In this document: in pieces, positions 7,708 to 16,524 of the stretch
How positions within the stretch are numbered: position 1 is the first letter of the stretch
How the letters are laid out: the number at the start of each line of letters is the position of its first letter
Origin: Marinomonas ostreistagni
Lineage (GTDB): Bacteria; Pseudomonadota; Gammaproteobacteria; Pseudomonadales; Marinomonadaceae
Reading direction: 5' to 3'
Length of the DNA: 52,841 nt
NCBI RefSeq assembly: GCF_016461785.1
Contig: NZ_JAEMUH010000021.1
Span: forward strand, 1-52,841
Notes under the pieces: generated by a model
What the model saw: the letters and a program-made list of their open reading frames with translations, nothing else
Told to the model about the DNA's origin: nothing
Database searches by the model: none
Made by a program: the position numbers and the translations under genes

Positions 7708-8784
7708 ATGAAAAAGATAGTATGGGGTGTAATGGCTGGCGTGAGTATCGCATGCTCAAGCTTCTCGATGAGTTCTTTAGCTCAGGATTTCAGCGGTGAA
7801 CGAATTGAATGGTTAGTTCCATTCAAAGAAGGCGGCGGCACGGATACTTGGGCACGCTTCTTTCTTCCCAAAGTATCTGAAAGTCTCCCAGGGGCACCAA
7901 CCGTAGTCATTAAAAATGTACCTGGTGGCGGCTCTATTAATGGCGCTAATCAATTCGAAGCTAGGGCTAAGACAGATGGAACCAACGTATTTGGCTCAAC
8001 GGCTTCGACGTTGTTTTACTATCTATTAGGTGATAAACGTGCTCGTTATGAGCCAAAAGATTGGCAAGCCGTTTTTGCTACGCCAACGGGTGGTGTTATG
8101 TATGTCGACCCTAAACTTGGTATTAATAGCCCTAAAGACCTTGCAGCGGCAAAAGATGTTGAATTTATTTTCCCAAGTTTAGGTCCTACCTCTTTGGATT
8201 TAGTGCCGCTTCTAGCAATGGACATGCTAGGAATGAAAGTGCGTCCTGTGTTTGGTATGGATCGAAGTGCTGGTCGATTGGCATTTGAGCGTGGCGAGGT
8301 CAACATTGACTATCAAACCTCAGCACCCTTCATTCAAAAAGTAATGCCACTAGTAGATGAGGGCACAGCAAAACCGCTGCTTTCATGGGGTGTTTTGGAT
8401 GATGACGGTAATATTGTACGAGATCCTTCCTTCCCTGAGTTGCCAACGTTCGTTGAAACCTATGAAGCGATTCATGGTGAAAAACCAAGTGGTCAAGCGT
8501 TTGAGGTTTGGAAAACATTCTTTATCGCGGGTTTTGCTGCACAGAAAATTATGTTCTTACCAAAAGAGGCATCAAGCGATACCTTGCAAACCTATCGTAA
8601 TACCATGGCTGATGTTGTCAAACAACCAGGCTTTAAAGAACAAGCCAGCAAAGCAATTGGTGATTATGACCAGATCGTAGGTAAAAACGTAGACGCTGCA
8701 GTACGCATGATCTTCAGTTTAAGTGCCGAGGATAAAAAGTGGATTCAGCAATGGTTAACCGAACGTTATAACGTGAAGTTCTAA
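7708..8784 (+). CDS. tctC: TctC-family substrate-binding protein of a tripartite tricarboxylate transporter
   Basis: A 358-aa periplasmic receptor with a signal peptide cleaved near SLAQ (about residue 25). The mature start IEWLVPFKEGGGTDTWAR matches the TctC/BugE ligand-loop motif (VPFxxGGGTD), and VIKNVPGGGSINGAN is the second conserved loop. BUG/TctC proteins bind carboxylates through water networks. AATGAGGTGAACG supplies the ribosome-binding site. It is separated from the kinase cluster by 91 nt containing a short hairpin (7628-7642) without a T run. It is followed by a terminator-like hairpin and then the permease gene, as expected when more binding protein than permease is needed. The ligand cannot be read from sequence. 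Confidence 0.9.
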   Translation: MKKIVWGVMAGVSIACSSFSMSSLAQDFSGERIEWLVPFKEGGGTDTWARFFLPKVSESLPGAPTVVIKNVPGGGSINGANQFEARAKTDGTNVFGSTASTLFYYLLGDKRARYEPKDWQAVFATPTGGVMYVDPKLGINSPKDLAAAKDVEFIFPSLGPTSLDLVPLLAMDMLGMKVRPVFGMDRSAGRLAFERGEVNIDYQTSAPFIQKVMPLVDEGTAKPLLSWGVLDDDGNIVRDPSFPELPTFVETYEAIHGEKPSGQAFEVWKTFFIAGFAAQKIMFLPKEASSDTLQTYRNTMADVVKQPGFKEQASKAIGDYDQIVGKNVDAAVRMIFSLSAEDKKWIQQWLTERYNVKF

Positions 8785-8809
8785 CCGTACTGTCTAAAAG
8801 TACGCTCCT

Positions 8810-8844
8810 AGCGGCCTCATGGAAATTTAGGAGGTCGCTTTTTT
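8810..8844 (+). terminator. Terminator/attenuator between the tctC-like and tctA-like genes
   Basis: AGCGGCCTC (8810-8818) pairs with GAGGTCGCT (8831-8839), one G-T wobble, followed by six Ts. Because the permease gene begins only 23 nt later with no evident promoter, partial read-through is likely. Confidence 0.72.
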
Positions 8845-8866
8845 CCTATGTCCATAGGTGCTTTTC

Positions 8867-10828
8867 ATGATTGATATATTTACGAATGCTTTGATGACAG
8901 TGTTGTCTATGGAGCATTTGCTTTTCTTATGCATCGGTGTTTTCTTAGGCTTGGCAATTGGTATCTTTCCCGGATTAGGTGGCATTGCTGGTTTATCTTT
9001 GTTATTGCCATTTATTTATGGCATGGATGTCACTTCAGCGCTTGCTATGTTGATTGGTCTGGTTGCTGTCATTCCTACTTCAGATACTTTTACCTCTGTG
9101 CTAATGGGAATCCCTGGATCTAGTGGGTCCCAAGCGACTGTGCTCGATGGTTTTCCTCTGGCTAAAAAAGGTGAAGCTGCACGTGCTTTATCTGCTGCGT
9201 TCTCTGCCTCATTATTTGGCGGTCTATTTGGTGCGGTGGTGTTAACTGCATTTGTTATCATTGCGCGCCCAGTGATTTTGGCATTTGGCTCTGCCGAGCT
9301 ATTCATGTTGACGCTACTTGGACTCAGTATGGTCGGCGGTTTAGCGGGTAATAGTTTGATAAAAGGCTTGTCTGCATGCTGTCTTGGTTTGTTATTAGGT
9401 ACGGTCGGTGGGGCACCAGCCACAGGGGAATTCCGGCTCTATTTTGATATTGAATACTTGATGGATGGTATACCTCTCGTGGTTGTGGGGCTGGGGATAT
9501 TTGCCTTACCAGAAATAGTCGATTTGTTACGCCAAAAACGAGCTATTGCTGAGGCATCAAACCTTGGCGGCGGTTGGATAGCGGGCGTTAAAGACCTTAT
9601 TAAACATAAGTGGTTGGCGTTTCGTTGTGCATTCATAGGCTGTATTGTTGGTGCACTACCTGGTTTGGGTGGCAGTGTGGTTGATTGGATTTCTTATGGT
9701 CATGCTGTCCAGACGAGTAAAGATAAGAGCCAGTTTGGCAAAGGTGATATTCGTGGGGTCATTGCCCCTGAGTCCTCTAACAATGCTAAGGAGGGCGGTG
9801 CACTTATTCCAACTATTCTCTTTGGGATTCCAGGCTCTGGTGGAATGGCTGTCTTTTTAGGTGGCATGATTCTAATTGGTTTAGAGCCAGGCCCCTCAAT
9901 GGTGAGTTCAAACATTGATGTTACTTACACTATCATTTGGTCATTAGCACTTGCTAATGTTTTGGGGGCCGGTGCATGTTTGCTTATTTCTAAGTTTGTT
10001 GCTCGCTTAACAACCATACGCTACGCCATTTTGGCGCCATTCATGATTACGGTTATTTGTTTTGCTGCATTTCAAGCAACACGTGATTTAAGTGATTTAA
10101 CGGCGTTATTAGCCATAGGTGTTTTGGGCGTATTTTTGAAACGGTTTGGTTGGCCAAGACCCGCTTTCTTAATTGGGTATGTTTTAGCATCCGGCATGGA
10201 GAATTATCTTTATCAAGCTGTACAGTTTGATGGTTGGGGCTTCTTATTGAAACCAGGCGTTTTGATTATTGCTTTTATCATTGTGTTGTCACTCGTATTT
10301 ACAGTTAAGCAGCTTAAACAAGGGACGTCTGATATACCAAAAGACGTGGCTTTTACAGTAAATATTTTACCCCAAGCATTGTTCTTTCTATTCACCTTTT
10401 GTACTGCGTTATATGGCATTTATGATGCGATGCAAGTCTCAAATCTAGCGCGTATTTTTCCTTTGGGGATCAGTATTGTTCTATTGGTGTTAGTGGCGTT
10501 GATGATTTTTAATCTATGGCGTTATGGCACAAAAAGCGCTGTAAATTTTGATACTGAAAGTGGCGATCTAAATCGCGAAGCTTGGTATGTGTACTTGCTT
10601 TGGATTGCAGCCGTTATTGGTGGTTGTTATTTGGTCGGTTACAGTATTTCTATTCTTGTTTTCTTCGCTTTGTTTCTCCGACTAAAAGCCAATTTAGCTC
10701 AATGGAAAGCATGGGGAACTGGCGTGCTATCGGTGCTCATGATTAATACCCTAGCATATGTCATGGTGCTGGATTTGCCATCTGGGTGGCTACAGAGTTG
10801 GTTAAGTTTGCCATGGCCGTTTGCATAA
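8867..10828 (+). CDS. tctA: TctA-TctB fusion permease of a tripartite tricarboxylate transporter
   Basis: An inner-membrane permease of 653 aa, longer than the roughly 500 aa of a lone TctA. Residues 1 to about 490 are TctA: GIFPGLGGIAGLSLLLPF near the start, GIPGSSGSQATVLDGFPLAKKGEA, and a second GLGGSVVDW...GIPGSGGMAVFLGGM half. The last 150 residues, after about residue 495, form a four-helix TctB-like small subunit ending in MVLDLPSGWLQSWLSLPWP. A GTG at 8858 is possible, but the ATG at 8867 has a better-spaced TAGGTG. It transports a carboxylate delivered by the upstream TctC, driven by an ion gradient. The downstream TauE gene follows after 9 nt. Confidence 0.9.
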   Translation: MIDIFTNALMTVLSMEHLLFLCIGVFLGLAIGIFPGLGGIAGLSLLLPFIYGMDVTSALAMLIGLVAVIPTSDTFTSVLMGIPGSSGSQATVLDGFPLAKKGEAARALSAAFSASLFGGLFGAVVLTAFVIIARPVILAFGSAELFMLTLLGLSMVGGLAGNSLIKGLSACCLGLLLGTVGGAPATGEFRLYFDIEYLMDGIPLVVVGLGIFALPEIVDLLRQKRAIAEASNLGGGWIAGVKDLIKHKWLAFRCAFIGCIVGALPGLGGSVVDWISYGHAVQTSKDKSQFGKGDIRGVIAPESSNNAKEGGALIPTILFGIPGSGGMAVFLGGMILIGLEPGPSMVSSNIDVTYTIIWSLALANVLGAGACLLISKFVARLTTIRYAILAPFMITVICFAAFQATRDLSDLTALLAIGVLGVFLKRFGWPRPAFLIGYVLASGMENYLYQAVQFDGWGFLLKPGVLIIAFIIVLSLVFTVKQLKQGTSDIPKDVAFTVNILPQALFFLFTFCTALYGIYDAMQVSNLARIFPLGISIVLLVLVALMIFNLWRYGTKSAVNFDTESGDLNREAWYVYLLWIAAVIGGCYLVGYSISILVFFALFLRLKANLAQWKAWGTGVLSVLMINTLAYVMVLDLPSGWLQSWLSLPWPFA

Positions 10829-10837
10829 GGAGTAAAC

Positions 10838-11581
10838 ATGCTGTCTAGCTTTGAGATTATTCCGCAGACGACCTTATTAATTCTTGCCGTTACGTCATTT
10901 TTGACCTCTTTGATGACCGCCAGTCTCGGTGCTGGCGGTGGGGTAATGATGCTTGGTGTCATGGGCCAGCTCTTACCTGTGCAAGTGATAATTCCTGTAC
11001 ATGGTTTGGTTCAATTAGGGTCAAATGCAGGTAGAGCGATGATGAGTATTGAACATATCGACTTTAAAATGATTGTTAAATGGTTGCCGGGAATTCTGCT
11101 CGGTGGAAGTGTCGGACTGTTTTTCTTAGTGTCACTTCCGCCGAAGATCATGTATCTATCCATTGCAAGCTTCATACTTTTTCTGTGCTGGGGGCCTAAG
11201 CTACCAACCTGTGCGGTCTCAAGAAAAGGGCTGTTCTTTATGAGTTCAATAACGTCATTGATTGGGTTATTTGTCGGCGCTTCAGGTCCTCTTGTGGGGG
11301 CTTTTCTGAAACAAATTTATCAAACAAGAATGGTGCTGATTGCAACGTTTGCATTGATCATGTCAATGCAACATTTAACCAAGTTGATGGTATTTGGACT
11401 GGCTGGATTTGACTTATTGGCGTGGCTATTCCCTGTAGTGATAATGATTGTTACTGGGATGGCAGGCACGTGGTTGGGTTTGAAATTATCAAGTAGGCTT
11501 CGTGATAGTAGTTATCAAACAGTGTTTAACTTTGTCTTAACCTTATTAGCTTTACGACTGATATGGCTTTCATTTCATTGA
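10838..11581 (+). CDS. TauE/SafE-family inner-membrane permease
   Basis: A 247-aa protein with about eight hydrophobic segments and the family's paired loops: SLGAGGGVMMLGVM in the first half and GLFVGASGPLVGAFL in the second. TauE/SafE proteins export or import sulfite, sulfoacetate or other organic anions. AAGGAG lies just before the ATG, and the gene starts 9 nt after the permease, so it is the last gene of the transporter operon. This association could point to a sulfonated or C-S substrate, but no sulfonate-degrading enzyme is encoded here. It converges on an unknown gene on the minus strand. Confidence 0.85.
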   Translation: MLSSFEIIPQTTLLILAVTSFLTSLMTASLGAGGGVMMLGVMGQLLPVQVIIPVHGLVQLGSNAGRAMMSIEHIDFKMIVKWLPGILLGGSVGLFFLVSLPPKIMYLSIASFILFLCWGPKLPTCAVSRKGLFFMSSITSLIGLFVGASGPLVGAFLKQIYQTRMVLIATFALIMSMQHLTKLMVFGLAGFDLLAWLFPVVIMIVTGMAGTWLGLKLSSRLRDSSYQTVFNFVLTLLALRLIWLSFH

Positions 11582-11625
11582 TTGATCGTCTTGGGAGAAT
11601 TTGTTTAAGCCTTCTTGACGATCAA
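11582..11625. repeat. Inverted repeat between convergent genes, possible weak bidirectional terminator
   Basis: TTGATCGTC (11582-11590) and GACGATCAA (11617-11625) are perfect 9-bp complements with a 26-nt loop. There is no T run, and the right arm lies inside the end of the minus-strand gene. Its role is uncertain. Confidence 0.35.
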
Positions 11626-12000
11626 GTGGATGACCGAGTTTTGATTGATTTGCTCAATACTAATAAACGTCCCATTGGAGTCTTTGAAGCCGCCATTTAG
11701 GGCACATTGCTGATAGTCCTTAATACTCAGTACGATGATCGCCTCTTTTGAATCAGTCAATTCGAAAGAGGCCTCGAATAAATCGTAAGGAGGCATGGAT
11801 AGCCTTAATGCAGCGGTTAAAAGGGTGAAACCTTTCTTTCCAATGTACTGTTCCAGCTGAGTCAATGTGTAATGAGATATTTCTGGGTGGGCTCTAACAA
11901 ACCTTGCTATGTCATTCCACACAGTTCCACTGGGATACAATGTTTGATCGACTAGTTGGGCGAGCATTTGTTGTGTTCGCCGATAATTTTCACTTTTCAT
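11605..12000 (-). CDS. Protein of unknown function, about 131 aa
   Basis: I do not recognise this protein. It begins MKSENYRRTQQMLAQLV, has no signal peptide or membrane segment, and looks like a small alpha/beta cytoplasmic protein with a helical N-terminal half (about 1-70) and a beta-rich second half (ASFELTDSKEAIIVLSI and VIHLIVKKA). The start at 12000 is chosen because AAAGGAA lies 8 nt upstream on the minus strand; a longer reading to 12075 adds implausible residues. It converges on the TauE-family gene with a 23-nt gap and stands divergent from upp. Confidence 0.55.
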   Translation of the reverse strand: MKSENYRRTQQMLAQLVDQTLYPSGTVWNDIARFVRAHPEISHYTLTQLEQYIGKKGFTLLTAALRLSMPPYDLFEASFELTDSKEAIIVLSIKDYQQCALNGGFKDSNGTFISIEQINQNSVIHLIVKKA

Positions 12001-12359
12001 GTATTCAATTCCTTTGAACAAATGTTTTTTTACTTGGAAGTAGATTAGTAGATGACACGTATTTTTCCCTGTCAAAATTGTTAATTTTTCTTGCTATGAA
12101 CCCTTATTGTAAAAAAATGTTACTGAATCGATTGCTTAGTATAAGAGCACTATGCTCCGTATTAACAATCTTCTGTGGGCTGTTTTGTAAGGGCGTCATC
12201 CAATATTTTTTAGGTATCAAACTCATCGTCATTTGGTATGGCACAAATCTTTCATGGGCTAACGCAAAAACTGGGCCACTTTGTATCGCCTAGTACATTG
12301 TAATGTGAGAAAATGACTATTTAGTCAAGATTGCAGTCATTAGTAAAAGAGAGGTTCCC
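12001..12359. other. Intergenic region between the unknown gene and upp
   Basis: These 359 bases must hold the divergent promoters. A 71-codon reading frame on the plus strand (12078-12293) lacks a ribosome-binding site and resembles no protein. Near the upp end, ATGACT and AGTCAT (about 12313-12341) form a loose inverted repeat. I see no RNA gene or riboswitch. Confidence 0.4.
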
Positions 12360-12986
12360 ATGAGCGTATATGAAATCCGTCACCCCCTTGTTCAGCATAA
12401 AATTGGCTTAATGCGTAATCAGAAAATGAGTACCCGTGGGTTCCGACTGCTGGCATCAGAAGTAGGCAACTTACTTACTTATGAAGCTACTAAGGATCTG
12501 GAGCTTGAGGATTACCAACAAGATGGATGGTGCGGCCCAACTACTTGTCAGCGTATTCGGGGAAAAAAGATTACGGTGGTACCTATTTTACGCGCTGGGC
12601 TCGGGATGTTAGATGGTGTTTTGGAATTGATTCCAAGTGCTAAGATTAGCGTCGTTGGTCTTTATCGAGATGAAGAGACTCTTGAACCTGTAAGTTACTT
12701 CGATAAATTAGCTAGTGATATAGATCAACGAATGTCATTAGTTGTTGATCCAATGTTAGCAACGGGGGGGTCACTGATTGCCACCATCGACTTACTGAAA
12801 AAGCATGGTTGTGAAAGTATCAGGGCGCTGGTTTTAGTTGCTGCGCCTGAAGGCATCAAGAAAGTTCAAGAAGCTCATCCGGATGTTGATATCTATACCG
12901 CGTCGATTGATAGCCACTTAAACGAACAAGGATATATTGTTCCTGGTTTAGGTGATGCAGGCGATAAAATCTTTGGCACGAAATAA
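12360..12986 (+). CDS. upp: Uracil phosphoribosyltransferase
   Basis: Converts uracil and PRPP to UMP in pyrimidine salvage. The 208-aa length is standard. Recognisable motifs are the N-terminal [12 protein letters not shown], the [15 protein letters not shown] segment, the PRPP-binding loop [11 protein letters not shown] and the C-terminal uracil-binding [18 protein letters not shown] lies just upstream of the ATG. The uracil permease gene follows after 18 nt, the usual upp-uraA arrangement, and the pair ends at a strong terminator at 14341-14370. Confidence 0.97.
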   Translation: MSVYEIRHPLVQHKIGLMRNQKMSTRGFRLLASEVGNLLTYEATKDLELEDYQQDGWCGPTTCQRIRGKKITVVPILRAGLGMLDGVLELIPSAKISVVGLYRDEETLEPVSYFDKLASDIDQRMSLVVDPMLATGGSLIATIDLLKKHGCESIRALVLVAAPEGIKKVQEAHPDVDIYTASIDSHLNEQGYIVPGLGDAGDKIFGTK

Positions 12987-13004
12987 TAGGGCGGTTCCCT
13001 TCAC

Positions 13005-14309
13005 ATGACATCTCAATCATCTAGCCAAGCTCTTGCAGGTTGGCGAATGTTACTTGCTGGTGCGCAAATGCTGTTTGTGGCATTTGGTTCATTGGTATTG
13101 GTTCCATTAATTACAGGTCTTGATCCAAGCGTTGCATTGTTTACCGCAGGTTTGGGTACGTTAATTTTCCAACTTTGTACGAAACGCTCTATTCCAGTGT
13201 TTCTAGGTTCTTCGTTTGCTTTTATAGCGCCGATTATTTTTGCAGTAGAAACTTGGGGGCAGGCGGCAACAATGGGAGCGCTATTCTGCGCTGGTTTAGT
13301 CTACGTAATGCTGTCTATTCTGGTAGCTTTAAAAGGTCCTGGCTTCTTACATCGACTATTACCACCTGTCGTAACCGGTCCGATTATCATGGTGATTGGC
13401 TTAGGCTTGGCGCCTGTTGCCGTCAATATGGCGCTGGGTAAAACGGGAGATGGCTCGGCGCAGCTATTCCCTTATGCGGATGCCATTTTAGTATCGATGC
13501 CTGCTCTGTTGACGACTTTACTGGTCGCTACGTATGCGAAAGGCGTATTCCGTTTAGTCCCGATCATTGCTGGTGTGTGTGTTGGTTACACAGTCGCTAT
13601 GATTATGGGGCTGGTTGACTTTACTGCAATTCAAACCAGCGCTTGGGTGAGTGTGCCGGCGTTCGTGATGCCTGAATTCAAGTTAGCAGCCATTCTTTTC
13701 ATGTTGCCTGTAGCGATTGCTCCAGCCATCGAGCATGTTGGGGATGTATTGGCAATTGGTAGCGTGACTGGTAAGGACTATGTTCAAAAGCCTGGTCTAC
13801 ACAGAACCTTGTTAGGTGATGGTTTAGCAACCTCTGCAGCGTCTTTGTTTGGTGGTCCACCAAATACTACCTATTCTGAGGTAACGGGTGCAGTCATGTT
13901 AACGAAAGCTTTTAATCCTGTGGTGATGACTTGGGCTGCGATTTTTGCCGTGGCTTTGGCATTTATTGCAAAGTTCGGTTCATTCTTGCAAACCATTCCA
14001 ACGCCAGTAATGGGCGGGATCATGATTCTTTTATTTGGTTCCATCGCTGGCGTGGGTATGAATATCTTAATTAAGGCTCGTGTGGACTTAAGTGCGCAAC
14101 GTAACCTTGTCATTATCGCTGTAACATTGGTATTTGGTATCGGTGGTATGACCCTTGGTGGGTCTGGTTGGCACTTACAGGGTGTTAGTCTATGTGGTTT
14201 GGTTGCGATTGTGTTGAATCTGATTTTACCAAAAGCTGATCAAGCAAATGATTTGCATGAAGAGCAGGAAGTGGTTGAAGGTATGGTTCATAATGGAGAT
14301 CAAAAATAA
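13005..14309 (+). CDS. uraA: Uracil permease (NCS2 family)
   Basis: A 434-aa proton-coupled uracil importer of the inner membrane, with about 14 hydrophobic segments. Family landmarks are the early QMLFVAFGSLVLVPLITGLDP, the substrate-site segment IAPAIEHVGDVLAIG with its Glu-His pair, and GGPPNTTYSEVTGAV with a second conserved Glu. It is cotranscribed with upp, which traps imported uracil as UMP. The C-terminal tail is short and acidic (HEEQEVVEG). Confidence 0.95.
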   Translation: MTSQSSSQALAGWRMLLAGAQMLFVAFGSLVLVPLITGLDPSVALFTAGLGTLIFQLCTKRSIPVFLGSSFAFIAPIIFAVETWGQAATMGALFCAGLVYVMLSILVALKGPGFLHRLLPPVVTGPIIMVIGLGLAPVAVNMALGKTGDGSAQLFPYADAILVSMPALLTTLLVATYAKGVFRLVPIIAGVCVGYTVAMIMGLVDFTAIQTSAWVSVPAFVMPEFKLAAILFMLPVAIAPAIEHVGDVLAIGSVTGKDYVQKPGLHRTLLGDGLATSAASLFGGPPNTTYSEVTGAVMLTKAFNPVVMTWAAIFAVALAFIAKFGSFLQTIPTPVMGGIMILLFGSIAGVGMNILIKARVDLSAQRNLVIIAVTLVFGIGGMTLGGSGWHLQGVSLCGLVAIVLNLILPKADQANDLHEEQEVVEGMVHNGDQK

Positions 14310-14340
14310 CTTTTAATTTATTTTGAAATCACATTACTGA

Positions 14341-14370
14341 AAAGGCGAGCACTAAAAGCTCGCCTTTTTT
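14341..14370 (+). terminator. Terminator of upp-uraA
   Basis: A perfect 10-bp stem, AAAGGCGAGC (14341-14350) with GCTCGCCTTT (14358-14367), a 7-nt loop and a T run. It can also serve the convergent alcohol dehydrogenase gene. Confidence 0.92.
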
Positions 14371-14390
14371 GATGTCATGAACATATAAAC

Positions 14391-15539
14391 TTAAAATGCG
14401 GCCTTAAAAATCGCCACGACGTCTTCGTGAGTGGGTTGAATTGGATTAGTTAGACCACAAGCGTCTTTCATAGCATTGCTCGCTAAGGTATCAAAGTCTG
14501 CTTCTTTAGCACCTAATTGATTAAGACCCGCAGGGATGTCAACACTCTTAGACAACTCTGTAATCGCCACAATAGCTGCTTCTGCGCCTTGCTGAGCAGA
14601 TAAATCTTGTACATCAGCACCTAATGCTCTCGCTACATCTTTCAGACGAGGCGCTGCTACTTGCGCATTATAGCGCTGTACATGTGGAAGTAGTACTGCG
14701 TTACAAACGCCGTGAGGTAGGTCATAGAAACCACCCAACTGGTGTGCCATGGCGTGTACGTACCCAAGGGAAGCATTATTAAATGCCATACCTGCTAGGA
14801 ACTGGGCATAAGCCATTTGATCGCGAGCCTCCATATTAGAGCCATTATGCGTCGCTTCGTGAAGGTTATCACGGATCAATTCAATTGCTTTTAGCGCACA
14901 AGCGTCTGTAATGGGCGTTGCAGCAGTGGAAACGTAAGCTTCTACGGCGTGAGTCAGTGCATCCATTCCGGTGGCAGCGGTTAATGCCGGTGGCATACCT
15001 GCCATCAGTTTCGGATCGTTAACCGATAATATTGGCGTTGTATTTTGGTCTACGATAGCCATCTTAATGTGGCGATCTTGGTCAGTAATAATGCAGAACC
15101 GAGTCATTTCTGAAGCTGTGCCGGCCGTTGTATTGATGGCGATTAGAGGTAGTTGAGCATTTTTAGAAACATCAACACCTTCATAGTCACTTATATGACC
15201 ACCATTTGTTGCGACAAGCGCAATGCCTTTTGCACAATCATGCGCAGATCCGCCACCAAGAGAAATGACACAATCGCATTTATGAGTATGTAAAACATCT
15301 AAGCCAGCATTAACATTGTTAACCGTTGGGTTTGGTTGTACGCCATCGTAAATAAGGCTGTTAACACCGTAGTCAGTAAGTTGGCATTTTATGTCCTCAG
15401 TAACACCTAGCTTAGTCATACCTGGATCTGTAACGATCAAGGCTTGTTTGAAGCCAAGGTTCTTAATTTGTTGCATGGCGTCAGAAAGGGCATTTTCTCC
15501 CATAATATTAACTGCTGGGATATAAAAAGTGCTACTCAT
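14391..15539 (-). CDS. Iron-containing alcohol dehydrogenase (group III)
   Basis: A 382-aa NAD(H)-dependent alcohol dehydrogenase of the FucO/AdhB/YiaY family. The nucleotide-binding GGGSAHD lies at 95-101, and the iron ligands are D193 and H197 ([12 protein letters not shown]), H262 ([11 protein letters not shown]) and H276 ([12 protein letters not shown]), matching the FucO spacing. All ligands are present, so it should be active. The substrate (ethanol, 1,2-propanediol, lactaldehyde or other) cannot be told. GAGGTAAAG stands before the ATG. It forms a single-gene unit between the uraA terminator and the hairpin at 15659-15684. Confidence 0.93.
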   Translation of the reverse strand: MSSTFYIPAVNIMGENALSDAMQQIKNLGFKQALIVTDPGMTKLGVTEDIKCQLTDYGVNSLIYDGVQPNPTVNNVNAGLDVLHTHKCDCVISLGGGSAHDCAKGIALVATNGGHISDYEGVDVSKNAQLPLIAINTTAGTASEMTRFCIITDQDRHIKMAIVDQNTTPILSVNDPKLMAGMPPALTAATGMDALTHAVEAYVSTAATPITDACALKAIELIRDNLHEATHNGSNMEARDQMAYAQFLAGMAFNNASLGYVHAMAHQLGGFYDLPHGVCNAVLLPHVQRYNAQVAAPRLKDVARALGADVQDLSAQQGAEAAIVAITELSKSVDIPAGLNQLGAKEADFDTLASNAMKDACGLTNPIQPTHEDVVAIFKAAF

Positions 15540-15658
15540 GTTCTTTACCTCATCCTATTTTGGTAAATATTGAGAGGCTATTATGCGCTGTTATAGGTAG
15601 CGGGTAGAGTATAGAAAACTCAAAGAATGTGCAGGCGTTTGATGTCGTGACTTTTATC

Positions 15659-15684
15659 AAAAAAGAGCGACTGAGCGCTCTTTT
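15659..15684. terminator. Bidirectional terminator between the OmpA-like and alcohol dehydrogenase genes
   Basis: AAAAGAGCG (15661-15669) and CGCTCTTTT (15676-15684) form a perfect stem with a 6-nt loop and T runs on both strands. It ends transcription of the OmpA-like gene before the downstream dehydrogenase gene. Confidence 0.85.
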
Positions 15685-15712
15685 TTGATAATTCCTTAAC
15701 TCGAGATGACTG

Positions 15713-16399
15713 CTACCAACCTGGTGCAGAAACGCTGCTATCATCGCCAAACTGAAGGTTTGTTGATGTAGATAGTTCAGGACTTGATGTGATTTTATCA
15801 ACGCTGTAAATATTCCAGCGTTTCGCTTGTGTGGTTTGCTCACTGTATATTTCTGCAACGACACGGCGGTTTTGTTCTCTACCTTGTGCAGTATCATTTG
15901 TCGCAATAGGTCGAGACTCACCATATCCAATACCACGGATACGATCTCGACTGATGCCAAACTGGCGAATGACTACCAGTGCAATGGCATTGGCTCTGTT
16001 TCTAGAAAGCTCAATGTTGTCTTTGTCATCACCAACACTGTCCGTATGTCCCTCGATTATTACAGTGGTATTGGGGTTTGCTGCCATGAAATCAGCAAGC
16101 TTCTGAATTTCAGGGTAGTAGATTGGTTTAACATCATACTTGCCTGTGTCGAAGAGTACTTCAAGGTTAATAGACTGAAGATGTGTTGACTGAGTAGGGC
16201 AACCATCATTATCAACTTTGGCACCTAATGCTGTATCTGAGCAAAAGTCACGAACATTGATCACTCCATCTTTATCATCGTCTGCAATATTTGCTGGTAG
16301 GGCAGTACTATCGTACAAAGGTTCACTAGCTATACACAAAGACGTGCTAAGCAATCCCGCAAGCAGTAATCCGTTTTTGGCGATATATGAAAAAGTCAT
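15713..16399 (-). CDS. OmpA-family peptidoglycan-binding protein with a thrombospondin type-3-like segment
   Basis: A 228-aa exported protein. The signal peptide ends near CIASEP (about residue 25). Residues about 38-68 hold an acidic calcium-type repeat (DDDKDGVINVRDFC...DNDGCP) of the kind linking OmpA barrels to their C-terminal domain. No beta-barrel is present. The OmpA/MotB domain follows at about 75-185 with IEGHTDSVGDDKDNIELSRNRA and RIRGIGYGES, the peptidoglycan-binding core. About 40 extra residues follow the domain, rich in Ser and Thr. It may anchor the envelope to the cell wall from the periplasm. A short inverted repeat overlaps its likely promoter. Confidence 0.88.
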   Translation of the reverse strand: MTFSYIAKNGLLLAGLLSTSLCIASEPLYDSTALPANIADDDKDGVINVRDFCSDTALGAKVDNDGCPTQSTHLQSINLEVLFDTGKYDVKPIYYPEIQKLADFMAANPNTTVIIEGHTDSVGDDKDNIELSRNRANAIALVVIRQFGISRDRIRGIGYGESRPIATNDTAQGREQNRRVVAEIYSEQTTQAKRWNIYSVDKITSSPELSTSTNLQFGDDSSVSAPGW

Positions 16400-16433
16400 T
16401 GCAGTTTCCCATTGTTAACGAGTCAATTGACTT

Positions 16434-16466
16434 ACTATAGATGGCTAGAGTATCCGAACTCTAGCC
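16434..16466 (-). promoter_or_regulatory. Inverted repeat overlapping the likely promoter of the OmpA-like gene
   Basis: GGCTAGAG (16443-16450) and CTCTAGCC (16459-16466) are perfect 8-bp arms around 8 nt. On the minus strand a possible -10 TATAGT lies immediately downstream (16434-16439), so the repeat would cover the spacer and -35 position. It could be an operator, or a weak hairpin after gloA without a T run. Confidence 0.4.
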
Positions 16467-16524
16467 TCTATTTGTACACAGAGCATTTTTATGGTTTATC
16501 AATGTAATTTTATGTTAATAAATG

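Noticed and set aside
12078..12293. Possible 71-codon gene on the plus strand
   Set aside because: No ribosome-binding site, unlikely composition and location in the divergent promoter region before upp.
15550..16418. Several open frames antisense to, or overlapping, the OmpA-like gene
   Set aside because: They are shadows of the OmpA-like coding sequence, whose signal peptide and domain motifs are clear.
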